Source: Pseudomonas shirazensis | Lineage (GTDB): Bacteria > Pseudomonadota > Gammaproteobacteria > Pseudomonadales > Pseudomonadaceae | Length of the DNA stretch: 64,000 nt | NCBI RefSeq assembly: GCF_014268785.2 | Contig: NZ_JABWRD020000001.1 | Location: 1,625,001 to 1,689,000 of the forward strand | Reading direction: 5' to 3' | Shown: piece after piece, positions 44,884 to 52,309 of the stretch | How the letters are laid out: every line of letters starts with the position of its first letter | Numbering within the stretch: position 1 is the first letter of the stretch | The notes under the pieces: generated by a model | The model's input: only the letters and a program-made list of their open reading frames with translations | What the model was told of the DNA's origin: nothing | Databases searched by the model: none | Made by a program: the position numbers and the translations under genes

Positions 44884-46296
44884 ATGGTGTTTCCAGCACG
44901 CTCGCAGCTCTTGCCTTATGTTGTCCTGTTCAGCCTGACCCTGGCCCTTACCCTGGGCGGCATTCTCGCCCGCCCGATCGAGTCGTTGTCGCTGTTCTGG
45001 CCGGTCAATGCAGTGCTGGCAGGCGTCCTATTGCGCTATCCCCGCCAGGCAACTCCACTAGGCTTCGCCCTGGTGTGGCTGGCCATGGTGGCTGCCGACC
45101 TGGCCTGCGGGAGTAATTGGCAACCGGCGCTGTGGTTCAACCTGTGCAATCTGAGCGTGATCGTTACGGTTTGGCTGCTGCTGGTCCGCTTGCCGCGCCA
45201 GCACCGGCGCATGCGCAGCCCTCAGGGCGTGCTTTGCGTGTTTGCCGCGTGCGCCGCTGGCGCCATGGTGGCGGCAAGCATGGCCTGCCTGATGTCGGCA
45301 CCGTGGTTTCAGGAGTCGATGCGCGCGACTTGGCTGGCCTGGTTCAGCGAACAGTTCTCCACCTGCATATTGATCGTGCCGGCCCTGCTGACCGCGCCCT
45401 CGCGGGGCGTGTTGCTGCATGGCGGCGGTAAGCCCATTCGCCTGGCACCGCTGCTGGTGCTGGTGGGTTCGTTGGCACTGAGCATCGTATTTGGCGGCCC
45501 TGGCGCGATTGCGTTCCCGATCGCCGCCTTGCTCTGGTGTGCCTGGACCTACTCACCCTTCCTTTTGTCGCTACTGGCGCTGATGGCGGGCAGCAGCTTG
45601 ATCGTCGCCGTGGCGCAAAATCTCATGCACTTCAGCGTGCCGCAGAGCGTGCCGGGGGTGACCACGCTGATGTCGGCACGGCTGGGCATCGCCATGCTGG
45701 TATTGGGCCCTCTGGTAGTGGCCTGCGTAAGTAATGCCAACCGGAGTCTACTGGCGCGGCTTGAGCATCAGGCAACCATCGATCATCTGACCGGCGCCCT
45801 CACCCGCAGCGCCTTCACGCGTTTGGCCAATGCCCTGCTCGACAGCCGCCAGCAGCTTGATCAGGCCATGCCGCTGACCTTGATGATGCTCGATATTGAT
45901 CACTTCAAGAGCATCAATGACCGCCATGGCCACGGTGTCGGCGACCAGGTGCTGCGCACCTTCGCCCATGCCCTGCAAGAGCAGCTGCGCGATGGCGAGC
46001 TGTTTGCCCGGTTGGGTGGCGAGGAGTTTGTCGTGATCTTGCCCGGGCTTGCGCCCGAGCATGCCCAGTTCACTGCCGAGCGCCTGCGCCGGGCAGTGCA
46101 GGACCTGCACCTGACCCACTCCGACCCGCGCCTGCAGATGACCGTCAGCATCGGTTTGGCAGGTTGTGCCGAGGGCGGCCCATCGCCTGCGCTGGACGCG
46201 CTGCTGGTATGCGCCGACAAGGCGCTGTATCGCGCCAAGGCACATGGCCGCAATTGCGTCGAGCTCGCCGAACAGGCGCTACGGCAGACCGTCTGA
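44884..46296 (+). CDS. MASE1-type diguanylate cyclase (GGDEF)
   Basis: The start at 44884 (MVFPARSQLLPYVVLFSLTLALTLGGIL) gives 470 residues. About eight membrane spans with the MASE1-type SLFWPVNAVLAGVLLRYPR motif and conserved acidic/aromatic residues occupy 1-290; the GGDEF domain follows: DHLTGALTRSAFTRL, DIDHFKSINDRHGHGVGDQVL, active site ARLGGEEF. The residues five before the active site read RDGE, so the classic RxxD inhibitory site is not intact. It should produce cyclic di-GMP in response to an unknown membrane signal. Confidence 0.88.
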   Translation: MVFPARSQLLPYVVLFSLTLALTLGGILARPIESLSLFWPVNAVLAGVLLRYPRQATPLGFALVWLAMVAADLACGSNWQPALWFNLCNLSVIVTVWLLLVRLPRQHRRMRSPQGVLCVFAACAAGAMVAASMACLMSAPWFQESMRATWLAWFSEQFSTCILIVPALLTAPSRGVLLHGGGKPIRLAPLLVLVGSLALSIVFGGPGAIAFPIAALLWCAWTYSPFLLSLLALMAGSSLIVAVAQNLMHFSVPQSVPGVTTLMSARLGIAMLVLGPLVVACVSNANRSLLARLEHQATIDHLTGALTRSAFTRLANALLDSRQQLDQAMPLTLMMLDIDHFKSINDRHGHGVGDQVLRTFAHALQEQLRDGELFARLGGEEFVVILPGLAPEHAQFTAERLRRAVQDLHLTHSDPRLQMTVSIGLAGCAEGGPSPALDALLVCADKALYRAKAHGRNCVELAEQALRQTV

Positions 46297-46552
46297 ATCC
46301 AGGCCGATAATCGCTGCTCAAATTCTGCTCAATCTAACGCAGGCCGCTAACTACCTAACCTGCAGCGATTTATCCACAGACCTACCCACGTTTTCTGTGG
46401 ACAGTTTTCCCAAGACAAAGAACGACTTATCGCACATACGACAACGTCGAGTCGGCTTGTAGGCCACTCGGCTATGGGTAGGTGCACAAGGGTGAGCGCC
46501 GCAGCTCTGGCCCGCCTGGGGAAGCAACGGGCCGGCAGCGAGGTATCGCCGG
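46297..46552. other. Gap after the MASE1 cyclase
   Basis: 256 bases. It contains TTATCCACAG at 46370-46379 (a DnaA-box-like word) and an inverted repeat TCCACAG/CTGTGGA (46373-46379, 46395-46401), and a copy of the 13-mer GTCGGCTTGTAGG at 46451-46463. No supported gene. Confidence 0.35.
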
Positions 46553-46636
46553 TCAAGGCGGCGGAATGGTGCCCAAAAGGCCGATACAGATTGTCAGCAG
46601 CAGAAAACCACCGAGGAACAGCGCAAGCTTGCCCAT
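46553..46636 (-). CDS. Small hydrophobic peptide (27 aa)
   Basis: MGKLALFLGGFLLLTICIGLLGTIPPP, from ATG at 46636 to TGA at 46553. An AGAGGT ribosome site lies at the right distance. One 22-residue hydrophobic span, a Lys at position 3 anchoring the inner side, and three Pro at the end: a typical small inner-membrane peptide. Its single Cys might be lipidated or disulfide-linked. The evidence is the ribosome site and the clean transmembrane pattern; expression is not shown. Could be a regulatory micropeptide or toxin of a type I system, but no antitoxin RNA is evident. Confidence 0.45.
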   Translation of the reverse strand: MGKLALFLGGFLLLTICIGLLGTIPPP

Positions 46637-46841
46637 TGGAACCTCTACAGTGTGAACACGAATTGGCGTAGCTGGCCCGGGGCGGACCATCGCGGCACAA
46701 GTAGCTTGGCGTGCAACGGTCAGTCGATTGGGCTTGTGAGGTATTTTCCGCCTTCGGCTGATACGGTTACAGATGCAGGTTCGCGGAAAAAAAGCAGATC
46801 AGATGAGACCAGCAGCTGGCCGCAGGCACCTCTTCAACGCG

Positions 46842-47195
46842 TCACTCCAGCAATTGCAGCTTCTCGCGAGGCAGCCAGCCCAACTCACCATTGCCAGCAC
46901 GGCGGCACCACAACCAGCCATTCATGGGCAGCAGGGCGAGCACCTGCTGCCCCGGATCAACATCCAGCTCATGCGCCGAGTAGTGCTCCAGCGCCCTGCC
47001 ATGGGCGACGCCAACCCGCTCGATAAGCTGCGCCGGGATCCAGCCAGGCTCCTGCCCGGCGCAAGTGCACAGGTACCAGTCCAGCCAGCTCTCGTTACCC
47101 TCGTAACGCTGGCCGATCTCGAGCAGATCGCCCTTGGCGACCCGGATGGGTCGCGGGTATCCGGATCGATGCGCTTGGATAACAACGTACTTCAC
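46842..47195 (-). CDS. Double SH3-domain protein (117 aa)
   Basis: 117 residues with no signal or membrane segment. Two SH3-like repeats: about 1-57 (MKYVVIQAHRSGYPRPIRVAKGDLLEIGQRYEGNESWLDWYLCTCAGQEPGWIPAQLIE) and 58-117 (ALEHYSAHELDVDPGQQVLALLPMNGWLWCRRAGNGELGWLPREKLQLLE), each with the ALYxY-like start, the W...GxxGWxP end and a ligand-binding Trp. They resemble eukaryotic-type (variant) SH3 modules found in Pseudomonas. Role unknown, perhaps scaffold binding to Pro-rich peptides. Confidence 0.8.
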   Translation of the reverse strand: MKYVVIQAHRSGYPRPIRVAKGDLLEIGQRYEGNESWLDWYLCTCAGQEPGWIPAQLIERVGVAHGRALEHYSAHELDVDPGQQVLALLPMNGWLWCRRAGNGELGWLPREKLQLLE

Positions 47196-47259
47196 TTGCC
47201 TCTCCCTGGCTGAGTGCGCGTCGGGCCAACGCTGGCGCGCCCGAAATCATATAACTGCG

Positions 47260-47751
47260 TTACAACGCCATGATCATCTCGTGCCAGCTCATGCCACCGT
47301 GATCGGAGGGTGATGGCTGCACATAGCGATAGCCGAGTTTTTCGTACAGTGTGACGTGGCGCTGCTTGCACATCAGATGGATAGTCGCCTTGCCCCGCGC
47401 GCGCATCTGCTCGACGAAGTGCGCCATCAGCAGCCCGGCAAAGCCGCGCCCCTGCAGCGCCGGGTCTACCACCACCGACATGATCACCACATTGGCAGCG
47501 CGCGGATCATGCCCGACCAGCTCCTTGAAGGCCTCATCGGACATCACCACCTGCTCGGCGCAACCGCTGTTGATGAAACCAGCAATCTCGCCATCCAGTT
47601 CCAGAATCAGAAAGCCCTCTGGATACTGCTCGATGCGCATGGCTATTTTTTCCCGAGTGGCCGCCTCATCGCCCTCGTAGGCGCTGGTTTCGATCTGGTA
47701 GCAGCGCTCCACATCCTGCAAGCTGGCCTGGCGCAAGGTCGGCGTGGTCAT
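47260..47751 (-). CDS. GNAT family N-acetyltransferase
   Basis: The start at 47751 (MTTPTLRQASLQDVERCYQIETSAYEG) has GGGGGA upstream; 163 residues. GNAT core: acetyl-CoA pyrophosphate loop VVDPALQGRGFAGLLMAHFVEQMRARG (Q/RxxGxG/A form), beta4 ANVVIMSVVVDP, and CKQRHVTLYEKLGYRYVQPSPSDHGG, as in aralkylamine-type acetyltransferases. The substrate cannot be told. It is divergent from the LysR gene, 126 bases apart, so that regulator may control it. Confidence 0.88.
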   Translation of the reverse strand: MTTPTLRQASLQDVERCYQIETSAYEGDEAATREKIAMRIEQYPEGFLILELDGEIAGFINSGCAEQVVMSDEAFKELVGHDPRAANVVIMSVVVDPALQGRGFAGLLMAHFVEQMRARGKATIHLMCKQRHVTLYEKLGYRYVQPSPSDHGGMSWHEMIMAL

Positions 47752-47877
47752 CAAACTGTCCCCCATTTCGGTAAAGCCCGCCATGCTAGCGCAACTGCCG
47801 GCAAACTTGTTGCTCGCGGGACAGACTGACGCCAGAATCAGCCGATCAGCCCACACGCGCCGCAGGAAGCCGCCCCC

Positions 47878-48825
47878 ATGAGCACCGCCAAGCGACGCAC
47901 CGCGCCCAGCGTGATCAATCATCTGCTTGCCTTTGAGGCCGCTGCCCGGCTGGGCAGCTTCCGCGCCGCAGGCGAGGCGCTGAGCGTCACCCAGGGCGCA
48001 GTCGCCCAGCAAGTACGCACGCTGGAAGAGAAGCTCGGCATGGCCTTGTTCGAACGCCTGCCCCGCGGCCTGTGCACGACGCCCCAGGGCCGCGAGTACC
48101 TGCAGCGGGTGCAGCAGGCATTGCACATCATCGAAGACGCCACCACCGAGCTCCTCGCTCAAGGTGCCCCGGGCGATCCCCACCAGGTAGTGCTCAGCAC
48201 CACGCCAGCTTTTGCCAGCCGCTGGTTGATCCCACGACTGGGCCGGCTGGCGGCCGCACATCCGCAGATCGCGCTGATGATCGATGCCTCCGACAGTACC
48301 CGGCCACTGACCGGCAAAGGCGCGGTGGACATGGCCGTGCGCTGGGGCACTGCCCCTTTCGCGGGCTGTCACGCGCGTCACCTGCTGGTGGGCCAGGCTC
48401 TGCCCGTGTGCGCGCCGTCACTACGTAACGCGGGTGACTGGCAGGTACCTGCTGATCTGGCCAGTGCACCGCTTGTTTCCGACAGCCACAACAACTGGAA
48501 GCGCTGGTTCGATCACTACGGCCAGCCAGGCACCCGGTTTACCGGCCCAGCATTCTCGCAAACCATTCTGGCGATAGAGGCTGCCGAGCAAGGCATGGGC
48601 ATCGCCTTGGTGCCAGCACTGCTGGTAGCCAACGCCCTGCAGGCTGGCACGCTGGTACTGGCCTTGGCGGGCCATGAGTTACCCACCGGTGCGGGCTTCT
48701 ACATACTTACTGGGGAAGCTGCGGCCGTTGGTTCGGCAGCCGCGTTGGTCACCCAATGGCTAGAGCAGGAGGCCGCCGAGCCGGGGCAATTGCAACAGGT
48801 CGTTTCACGGGAGCCGCGCAGTTAG
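47878..48825 (+). CDS. LysR-type transcriptional regulator (GcvA-like)
   Basis: 315 residues. DNA-binding helix-turn-helix: INHLLAFEAAARLGSFRAAGEALSVTQGAVAQQVRTLEEKLGMALFERLPRGLCTTPQGREYLQRVQQAL. The L/I-xxFExAARxxSFxxAAxELxVTxxAVSxQVRxLE pattern places it in the GcvA subgroup. The ligand-binding domain includes LSTTPAFASRWLIPRLGRLAAAHPQIALMIDASD. Divergent from a GNAT gene, its probable target. Confidence 0.9.
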   Translation: MSTAKRRTAPSVINHLLAFEAAARLGSFRAAGEALSVTQGAVAQQVRTLEEKLGMALFERLPRGLCTTPQGREYLQRVQQALHIIEDATTELLAQGAPGDPHQVVLSTTPAFASRWLIPRLGRLAAAHPQIALMIDASDSTRPLTGKGAVDMAVRWGTAPFAGCHARHLLVGQALPVCAPSLRNAGDWQVPADLASAPLVSDSHNNWKRWFDHYGQPGTRFTGPAFSQTILAIEAAEQGMGIALVPALLVANALQAGTLVLALAGHELPTGAGFYILTGEAAAVGSAAALVTQWLEQEAAEPGQLQQVVSREPRS

Positions 48826-48966
48826 GCGGTAGAGGCGCAGTAAGAAATTATTTCAGAGCGCAGACAAAAACCTTGGAAACACTGCACCGCTTGGCCTGCG
48901 AGCGCATTAAATACAAACGTTTCGAAATATCGGCACACACTCATCGTAGGACGACTCTGGTCGGCT

Positions 48967-48984
48967 TGTAGGATTAAACCTACA
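48967..48984. promoter_or_regulatory. TGTAGG-N6-CCTACA palindrome (GacA-box-like)
   Basis: TGTAGG, ATTAAA, CCTACA at 48967-48984. The pattern and six-base gap equal that of the GacA upstream element TGTAAG-N6-CTTACA, with a symmetric A-to-G change in each arm. It lies 86 bases before the small gene at 49071. Preceded by the repeated 13-mer GTCGGCTTGTAGG, which overlaps it (48960-48972). Confidence 0.35.
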
Positions 48985-49070
48985 GCAGTGCAACACCTGT
49001 ACGAAAACGCAGTTCCGGCTCCCAGAATGAGCTGATACGGTCGGCTCATTCCTACAACGGCAGGGACGCC

Positions 49071-49274
49071 ATGAGCCAGAGAATCGAGATGGAAAACTAC
49101 GACCAGTCCGCCCTAGCACTGCAGAAAAACCTACTCACCCTGCGTCAGCAGCGCGATCGTCAGCGCGCAGTCGGCAATCACACCGAAGCTGATCATCTGG
49201 ACAAGCTGATTACAGGCATCGAGCAGACCTTCGCCCAGTTGCAGGACACCTTCAAGCCGACGACCCTGCAGTGA
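49071..49274 (+). CDS. Small coiled-coil protein (67 aa)
   Basis: MSQRIEMENYDQSALALQKNLLTLRQQRDRQRAVGNHTEADHLDKLITGIEQTFAQLQDTFKPTTLQ. Two helices rich in Leu, Gln and charged residues, forming a probable helical hairpin or coiled coil; no signal, membrane span or Cys. The sequence of the helices (LxxLRxQRDRQRAxG...DHLDKLITGIEQTF) looks conserved. No named family. It has its own promoter region with the palindrome at 48967. Confidence 0.6.
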   Translation: MSQRIEMENYDQSALALQKNLLTLRQQRDRQRAVGNHTEADHLDKLITGIEQTFAQLQDTFKPTTLQ

Positions 49275-49285
49275 TCTGAGCGGCC

Positions 49286-49627
49286 TCAGGCGTCGAATTT
49301 CTGCCGCACGACCCAGCTCAATGCCCAGCCGGCGAATGTGTAGAACGCGTCCAGATAAACCAGGCCTTTGTAATTGGGCAGCAGCCCACCCTGTGCCAGC
49401 AGTTCGGCCATGTCCGGCGTCGGCGGGCTCAGCAGGTAGTAGGCGTTGGGCAACAATGCCAACGCCAGCAGGATCAGATACGTCACGCCTGTGAACAATG
49501 ACTCCCGCTCGGGCGATTGTGCGGCCAGGCGCATCCCGAAAAAGGCGACCACGCCCGCTACTGGCAAGACCCACAGATGGGATGGCATGCTGAAAAAGAT
49601 CTCTGCAGCAAGACTGCGTGATTCCAC
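49286..49627 (-). CDS. Hypothetical small membrane protein (113 aa)
   Basis: MESRSLAAEIFFSMPSHLWVLPVAGVVAFFGMRLAAQS... with three hydrophobic segments: about 18-35, 45-65 and a C-terminal one around 90-107 (YLDAFYTFAGWALSWVVRQ). The middle loop (LLSPPTPDMAELLAQGGLLPNYKG) is polar. No family recognised. Convergent with the 67-residue protein gene. A good frame with neighbour-like codon use. Confidence 0.6.
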   Translation of the reverse strand: MESRSLAAEIFFSMPSHLWVLPVAGVVAFFGMRLAAQSPERESLFTGVTYLILLALALLPNAYYLLSPPTPDMAELLAQGGLLPNYKGLVYLDAFYTFAGWALSWVVRQKFDA

Positions 49628-49845
49628 GGTTGAAACTCCTTGTCAAAATGGGCAGGGCTTTTGCGGCGGCTGCATGACCGCCAAAAGGCCGGGATTGTTA
49701 CAAGCGCGCAGACCAATTGCAAAGTCCGTACTGACTGAACGCGACCGCTCTCCCCACCCCCCCGCCGTGCCAGCCCCGGCGAAATCATTGCCAAATTTCT
49801 CGCAACAGCGTCTAATTGCAATTAGTTATCATTAGTGACCAAGCC

Positions 49846-50022
49846 ATGTCTGCTGACGACCTTGCCCTTCGATGCGCCACCCAGGATCTCTACAGTAGCC
49901 ACAGCGGCTGGCTGCTCGGCTGGCTGCGCCGGCGTCTGCAGTGTCACAGCGATGCCGCCGACCTGGTCCAGGATACGTTCGTACGGGTCATCAAGGGGCG
50001 CCGCGGCCCCGCAATGCGGTGA
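49846..50022 (+). pseudogene. Truncated ECF sigma factor (FecI-like N-terminal remnant)
   Basis: MSADDLALRCATQDLYSSHSGWLLGWLRRRLQCHSDAADLVQDTFVRVIKG matches the N-terminal region 2 of FecI-type sigma factors, including the AADLxQDTFxRVI signature that is also in the intact fecI at 59948. From about 50000 the homology stops and an unrelated GC-rich tail runs to a TGA at 50020-50022; regions 2.4 and 4 (DNA binding) are missing and no FecR or receptor gene follows. Immediately downstream is an inverted REP pair, so a deletion or REP-linked rearrangement likely removed the rest. Confidence 0.75.
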
Positions 50023-50078
50023 TCAATGCCAAGTGGCGCTTCTGACAGTGACGCGGGAATTACACCGAGCTGTTGAAC

Positions 50079-50192
50079 GTGGAGCGGCCTTGTGTCGCGA
50101 AAGGGTCGCGCAGCGGCCCCTGGATGTATGCCTCGCCGCAGGATCGCCGGGCCAGCTACGCTGGCCTTTCGCGACACAAGGCCGCTCCTACA
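50079..50192. repeat. Inverted pair of REP elements (BIME-like)
   Basis: A perfect 24-base inverted repeat: GGAGCGGCCTTGTGTCGCG... at 50081-50104 and its complement at 50165-50188. The left copy continues into the second palindromic half CGCGCAGCGGCCCC. A third, direct copy of the same element lies at 61419-61461. This is the P. putida-type REP. Confidence 0.9.
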
Positions 50193-50343
50193 CCAGCTCG
50201 GCCCTGCAGACCGCCAAATTTCAGAACATCTGGTTGATCTGGTAAAGTGCCGCCGCCCAATATTTGGATCAAGCCGAACAGCATCAGGCCGGTGGCACTG
50301 GCTCAAGCTGAAGACTGCTCAGTAAGTAGCGTCTTGCTTGATA

Positions 50344-50367
50344 AAGCCCGGTTCGCCGGGCTTTTTT
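50344..50367 (+). terminator. Terminator upstream of the DUF1835 gene
   Basis: AGCCCGG/CCGGGCT stem around TTCG (50344-50361) followed by TTTTTTA. Isolates the DUF1835 gene from upstream transcription. Confidence 0.75.
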
Positions 50368-50540
50368 ATGTGTGCCAACTCGCGATCAGGCTTTACCTCC
50401 GTGACGCCTGGCCGTTACAGTCGACGCCTGGGCGTGTGCTGCGCCTGCGGTCCGCGCGAAGGGGTTTCCCAGGCATGCGTTGTACATTGCCCATTCCAGC
50501 TCCCGGCTTGTCGGCGGACCGAGCCCTGTAAGGAGTTGGC

Positions 50541-51782
50541 ATGCCCGCAATTAATGCTTCCCGCCATCATGGTCTTGTTGACCTGCCCTCGCTGCGCAAA
50601 CGCGCCAAGCACTTACTCAAAGCACTCAAGAGCAATCAAGCCGAACAGGCCCGCGTACAGTTACGCACGATCGGTCTGCCGGGCCCTGACTACAAGCTTG
50701 CCGACACGCAGTGGCTGGTAGCGCGTGAAGCAGGTTTCCCCAGTTGGCCAAAGCTGATCGCACATGCCGACAGTGTCGCCTTCGCCGCCCGTCATCCAGA
50801 CTTTGCTGCAAGCAACGAGGCCACCGTTCAGCACTGGCGCTGCGGCAACGATATCGAGCACAGCCTGCGAGTCGCTGGCTTCACGGGCACATTTCATATG
50901 TTCGATGACCCGATGGTCATGGGTCCTGTTCCGGCCCTGCCTGACGACGATTACTGGCAAGTGCGTGCAGCGTTCATTCAGCAGGCATTCGGCTTATCGC
51001 CACGTGATGCCCAGCAACGCCAAGCCTCACAACGCCAGGCCCTCGCGCAACTTGGCCACGATAGTGAATTGGTGCTGTGGTGCGAGGGCGACGCCTATGA
51101 TCAGTTGTTTCTGATTCGGCTCCTGGCGAGTTTGGCTACGGTGCCGCGCAGGCTGGAACTGATCGAGATCAACCGCGTGCCGGGCATTGAGCGTTTCATT
51201 GGGCTGGGCCAGCTGGCGCCGGATGTGCTTGCATGGCTCTGGCCACAACGGCGCGCACTGGCTGCAGACGCCTTGGCGCTGGCACGGGAGGCATGGGCGG
51301 CCTACACCTCAGCCGACCCTGGCAACTGGGCGCGGATGGCAGGCCCGGTGCATCCGGCATTGCCGCTGCTCGGTCCCGCGCTGGCCAGGCAACTCCAGGA
51401 ACTCCCGGGCGCCTCGGATGGCTTGAGTCTGACCCAGCGTCTGACCCTGCGGATACTGGCAGATCACGGAGCGTTGCCTGCCGGCAAAGTGTTCGCTCAT
51501 TTGAGAAAGGACTATGAACCTCTGCCCTTTCTGGGGGATTTGATGTTCGCTACGCTGTTGCGTCCGCTCATCGATGCGCCGCAGCCACTGGTGCAGGAAC
51601 AGCCGGGCGGTGAGTGGCAGCACCGTCTTGTTCGAATCACCGACCTGGGTGAGCGGGTATTACGAGGCACCGTGAATTGGCTCGACTGTGCCCCAGCTGA
51701 GCGCTGGGTTGGCGGCGTGCAGATCGTTGCTGAGCAAAAGCCATGGGTCGTCAGTGAACACGGGGACGTCTGGCGGCGTTGA
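50541..51782 (+). CDS. DUF1835 domain protein with an ankyrin-type N-terminus
   Basis: 413 residues, AAGGAG site nine bases before the ATG. The N-terminus, LPSLRKRAKHLLKALKSNQAEQARVQL...YKLADTQWLVAREAGFPSWPKLIAH, matches the leader that precedes ankyrin repeats in many soluble bacterial proteins. A DUF1835 domain follows (about 110-235: HSLRVAGFTGTFHMFDDPMVMGPVP...LVLWCEGDAYDQLFLIRLLA), then a C-terminal part like DUF3658 (LTLRILADHGALPAGKVFAHLRKDYEPLPFLGDLMF...). Function unknown; the WCEGDAYDQL segment looks like a conserved active or binding site. Confidence 0.75.
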   Translation: MPAINASRHHGLVDLPSLRKRAKHLLKALKSNQAEQARVQLRTIGLPGPDYKLADTQWLVAREAGFPSWPKLIAHADSVAFAARHPDFAASNEATVQHWRCGNDIEHSLRVAGFTGTFHMFDDPMVMGPVPALPDDDYWQVRAAFIQQAFGLSPRDAQQRQASQRQALAQLGHDSELVLWCEGDAYDQLFLIRLLASLATVPRRLELIEINRVPGIERFIGLGQLAPDVLAWLWPQRRALAADALALAREAWAAYTSADPGNWARMAGPVHPALPLLGPALARQLQELPGASDGLSLTQRLTLRILADHGALPAGKVFAHLRKDYEPLPFLGDLMFATLLRPLIDAPQPLVQEQPGGEWQHRLVRITDLGERVLRGTVNWLDCAPAERWVGGVQIVAEQKPWVVSEHGDVWRR

Positions 51783-51973
51783 TTCAGCGATCAACGCGTT
51801 CCTGTTACCGCGGCCCTAAAGTGCCACTAGCACACTTGTGCTAATCGACCCCGCACCCACCTGGCGCTATATTCGCCAGCAACCCCAATGCTCCCCGCCA
51901 GCACGGCGAAATCGCCGTGCAAGGGATCGTTGCGCGTTGAAAAAACCAAAACATCCCCCAAGGAAGAAACGCC

Positions 51974-52309
51974 ATGAAACTGCACGCTCCAGTCACCCGC
52001 CTCGCCCTGCTCGGCGCCCTGATGATCGGCGTTGCCGGTTGCAGCCATATGAAACCCACCGAAGACCATCTCAGAACGCTCTCGGAAACCAATATCGGTG
52101 AGACGGTCAAGCGCGTTTCCAATGTGCGCAGTGACTCCATGTCCACCTATTACATCGCCAGCACCGCTTCCGGTGACTACAACTGCTCCGTGCCCAGCGG
52201 TGCCAGTGGCGGAATGTTCGCCGTGGCCAGCTTCGGCATGATGAAACCCGCCGCCTACTGCCAGCCAAAAGGCGCCCGCGGTAATGGGTTGACCCCGTTC
52301 AACCAGTAA
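51974..52309 (+). CDS. Small hypothetical lipoprotein (111 aa)
   Basis: Starts MKLHAPVTRLALLGALMIGVAGCSHMK behind AAGGAAG; lipobox VAGC. The mature part contains LRTLSETNIGETVKRVSNVRSDSMSTYYIASTASGDYNCSVPSGASGGMFAVASFGMMKPAAYCQPKG, with a Cys pair (YNC...YC). Similar short lipoproteins occur throughout Pseudomonas. Its stop overlaps that of the convergent sensor kinase by 11 bases. Confidence 0.75.
   Translation: MKLHAPVTRLALLGALMIGVAGCSHMKPTEDHLRTLSETNIGETVKRVSNVRSDSMSTYYIASTASGDYNCSVPSGASGGMFAVASFGMMKPAAYCQPKGARGNGLTPFNQ

Larger units (their letters stand above)
50023..50540. other. Gene-free region with inverted REPs and a terminator
   Basis: 518 bases. It contains the REP pair (50079-50192), a terminator (50344-50367) and AT-poor DNA otherwise. 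I find no frame with a ribosome site. It may contain the debris of the sigma-factor locus. Confidence 0.5.

Noticed and set aside
43808..44899. Minus-strand frame across the SLC13 permease
   Set aside because: Antisense low-complexity translation with His/Gln repeats.
46370..46401. DnaA-box word TTATCCACAG with an inverted TCCACAG/CTGTGGA pair as a replication origin
   Set aside because: Only one good box, no AT-rich unwinding region and no dnaA/dnaN genes nearby; more likely incidental or a weak hairpin.
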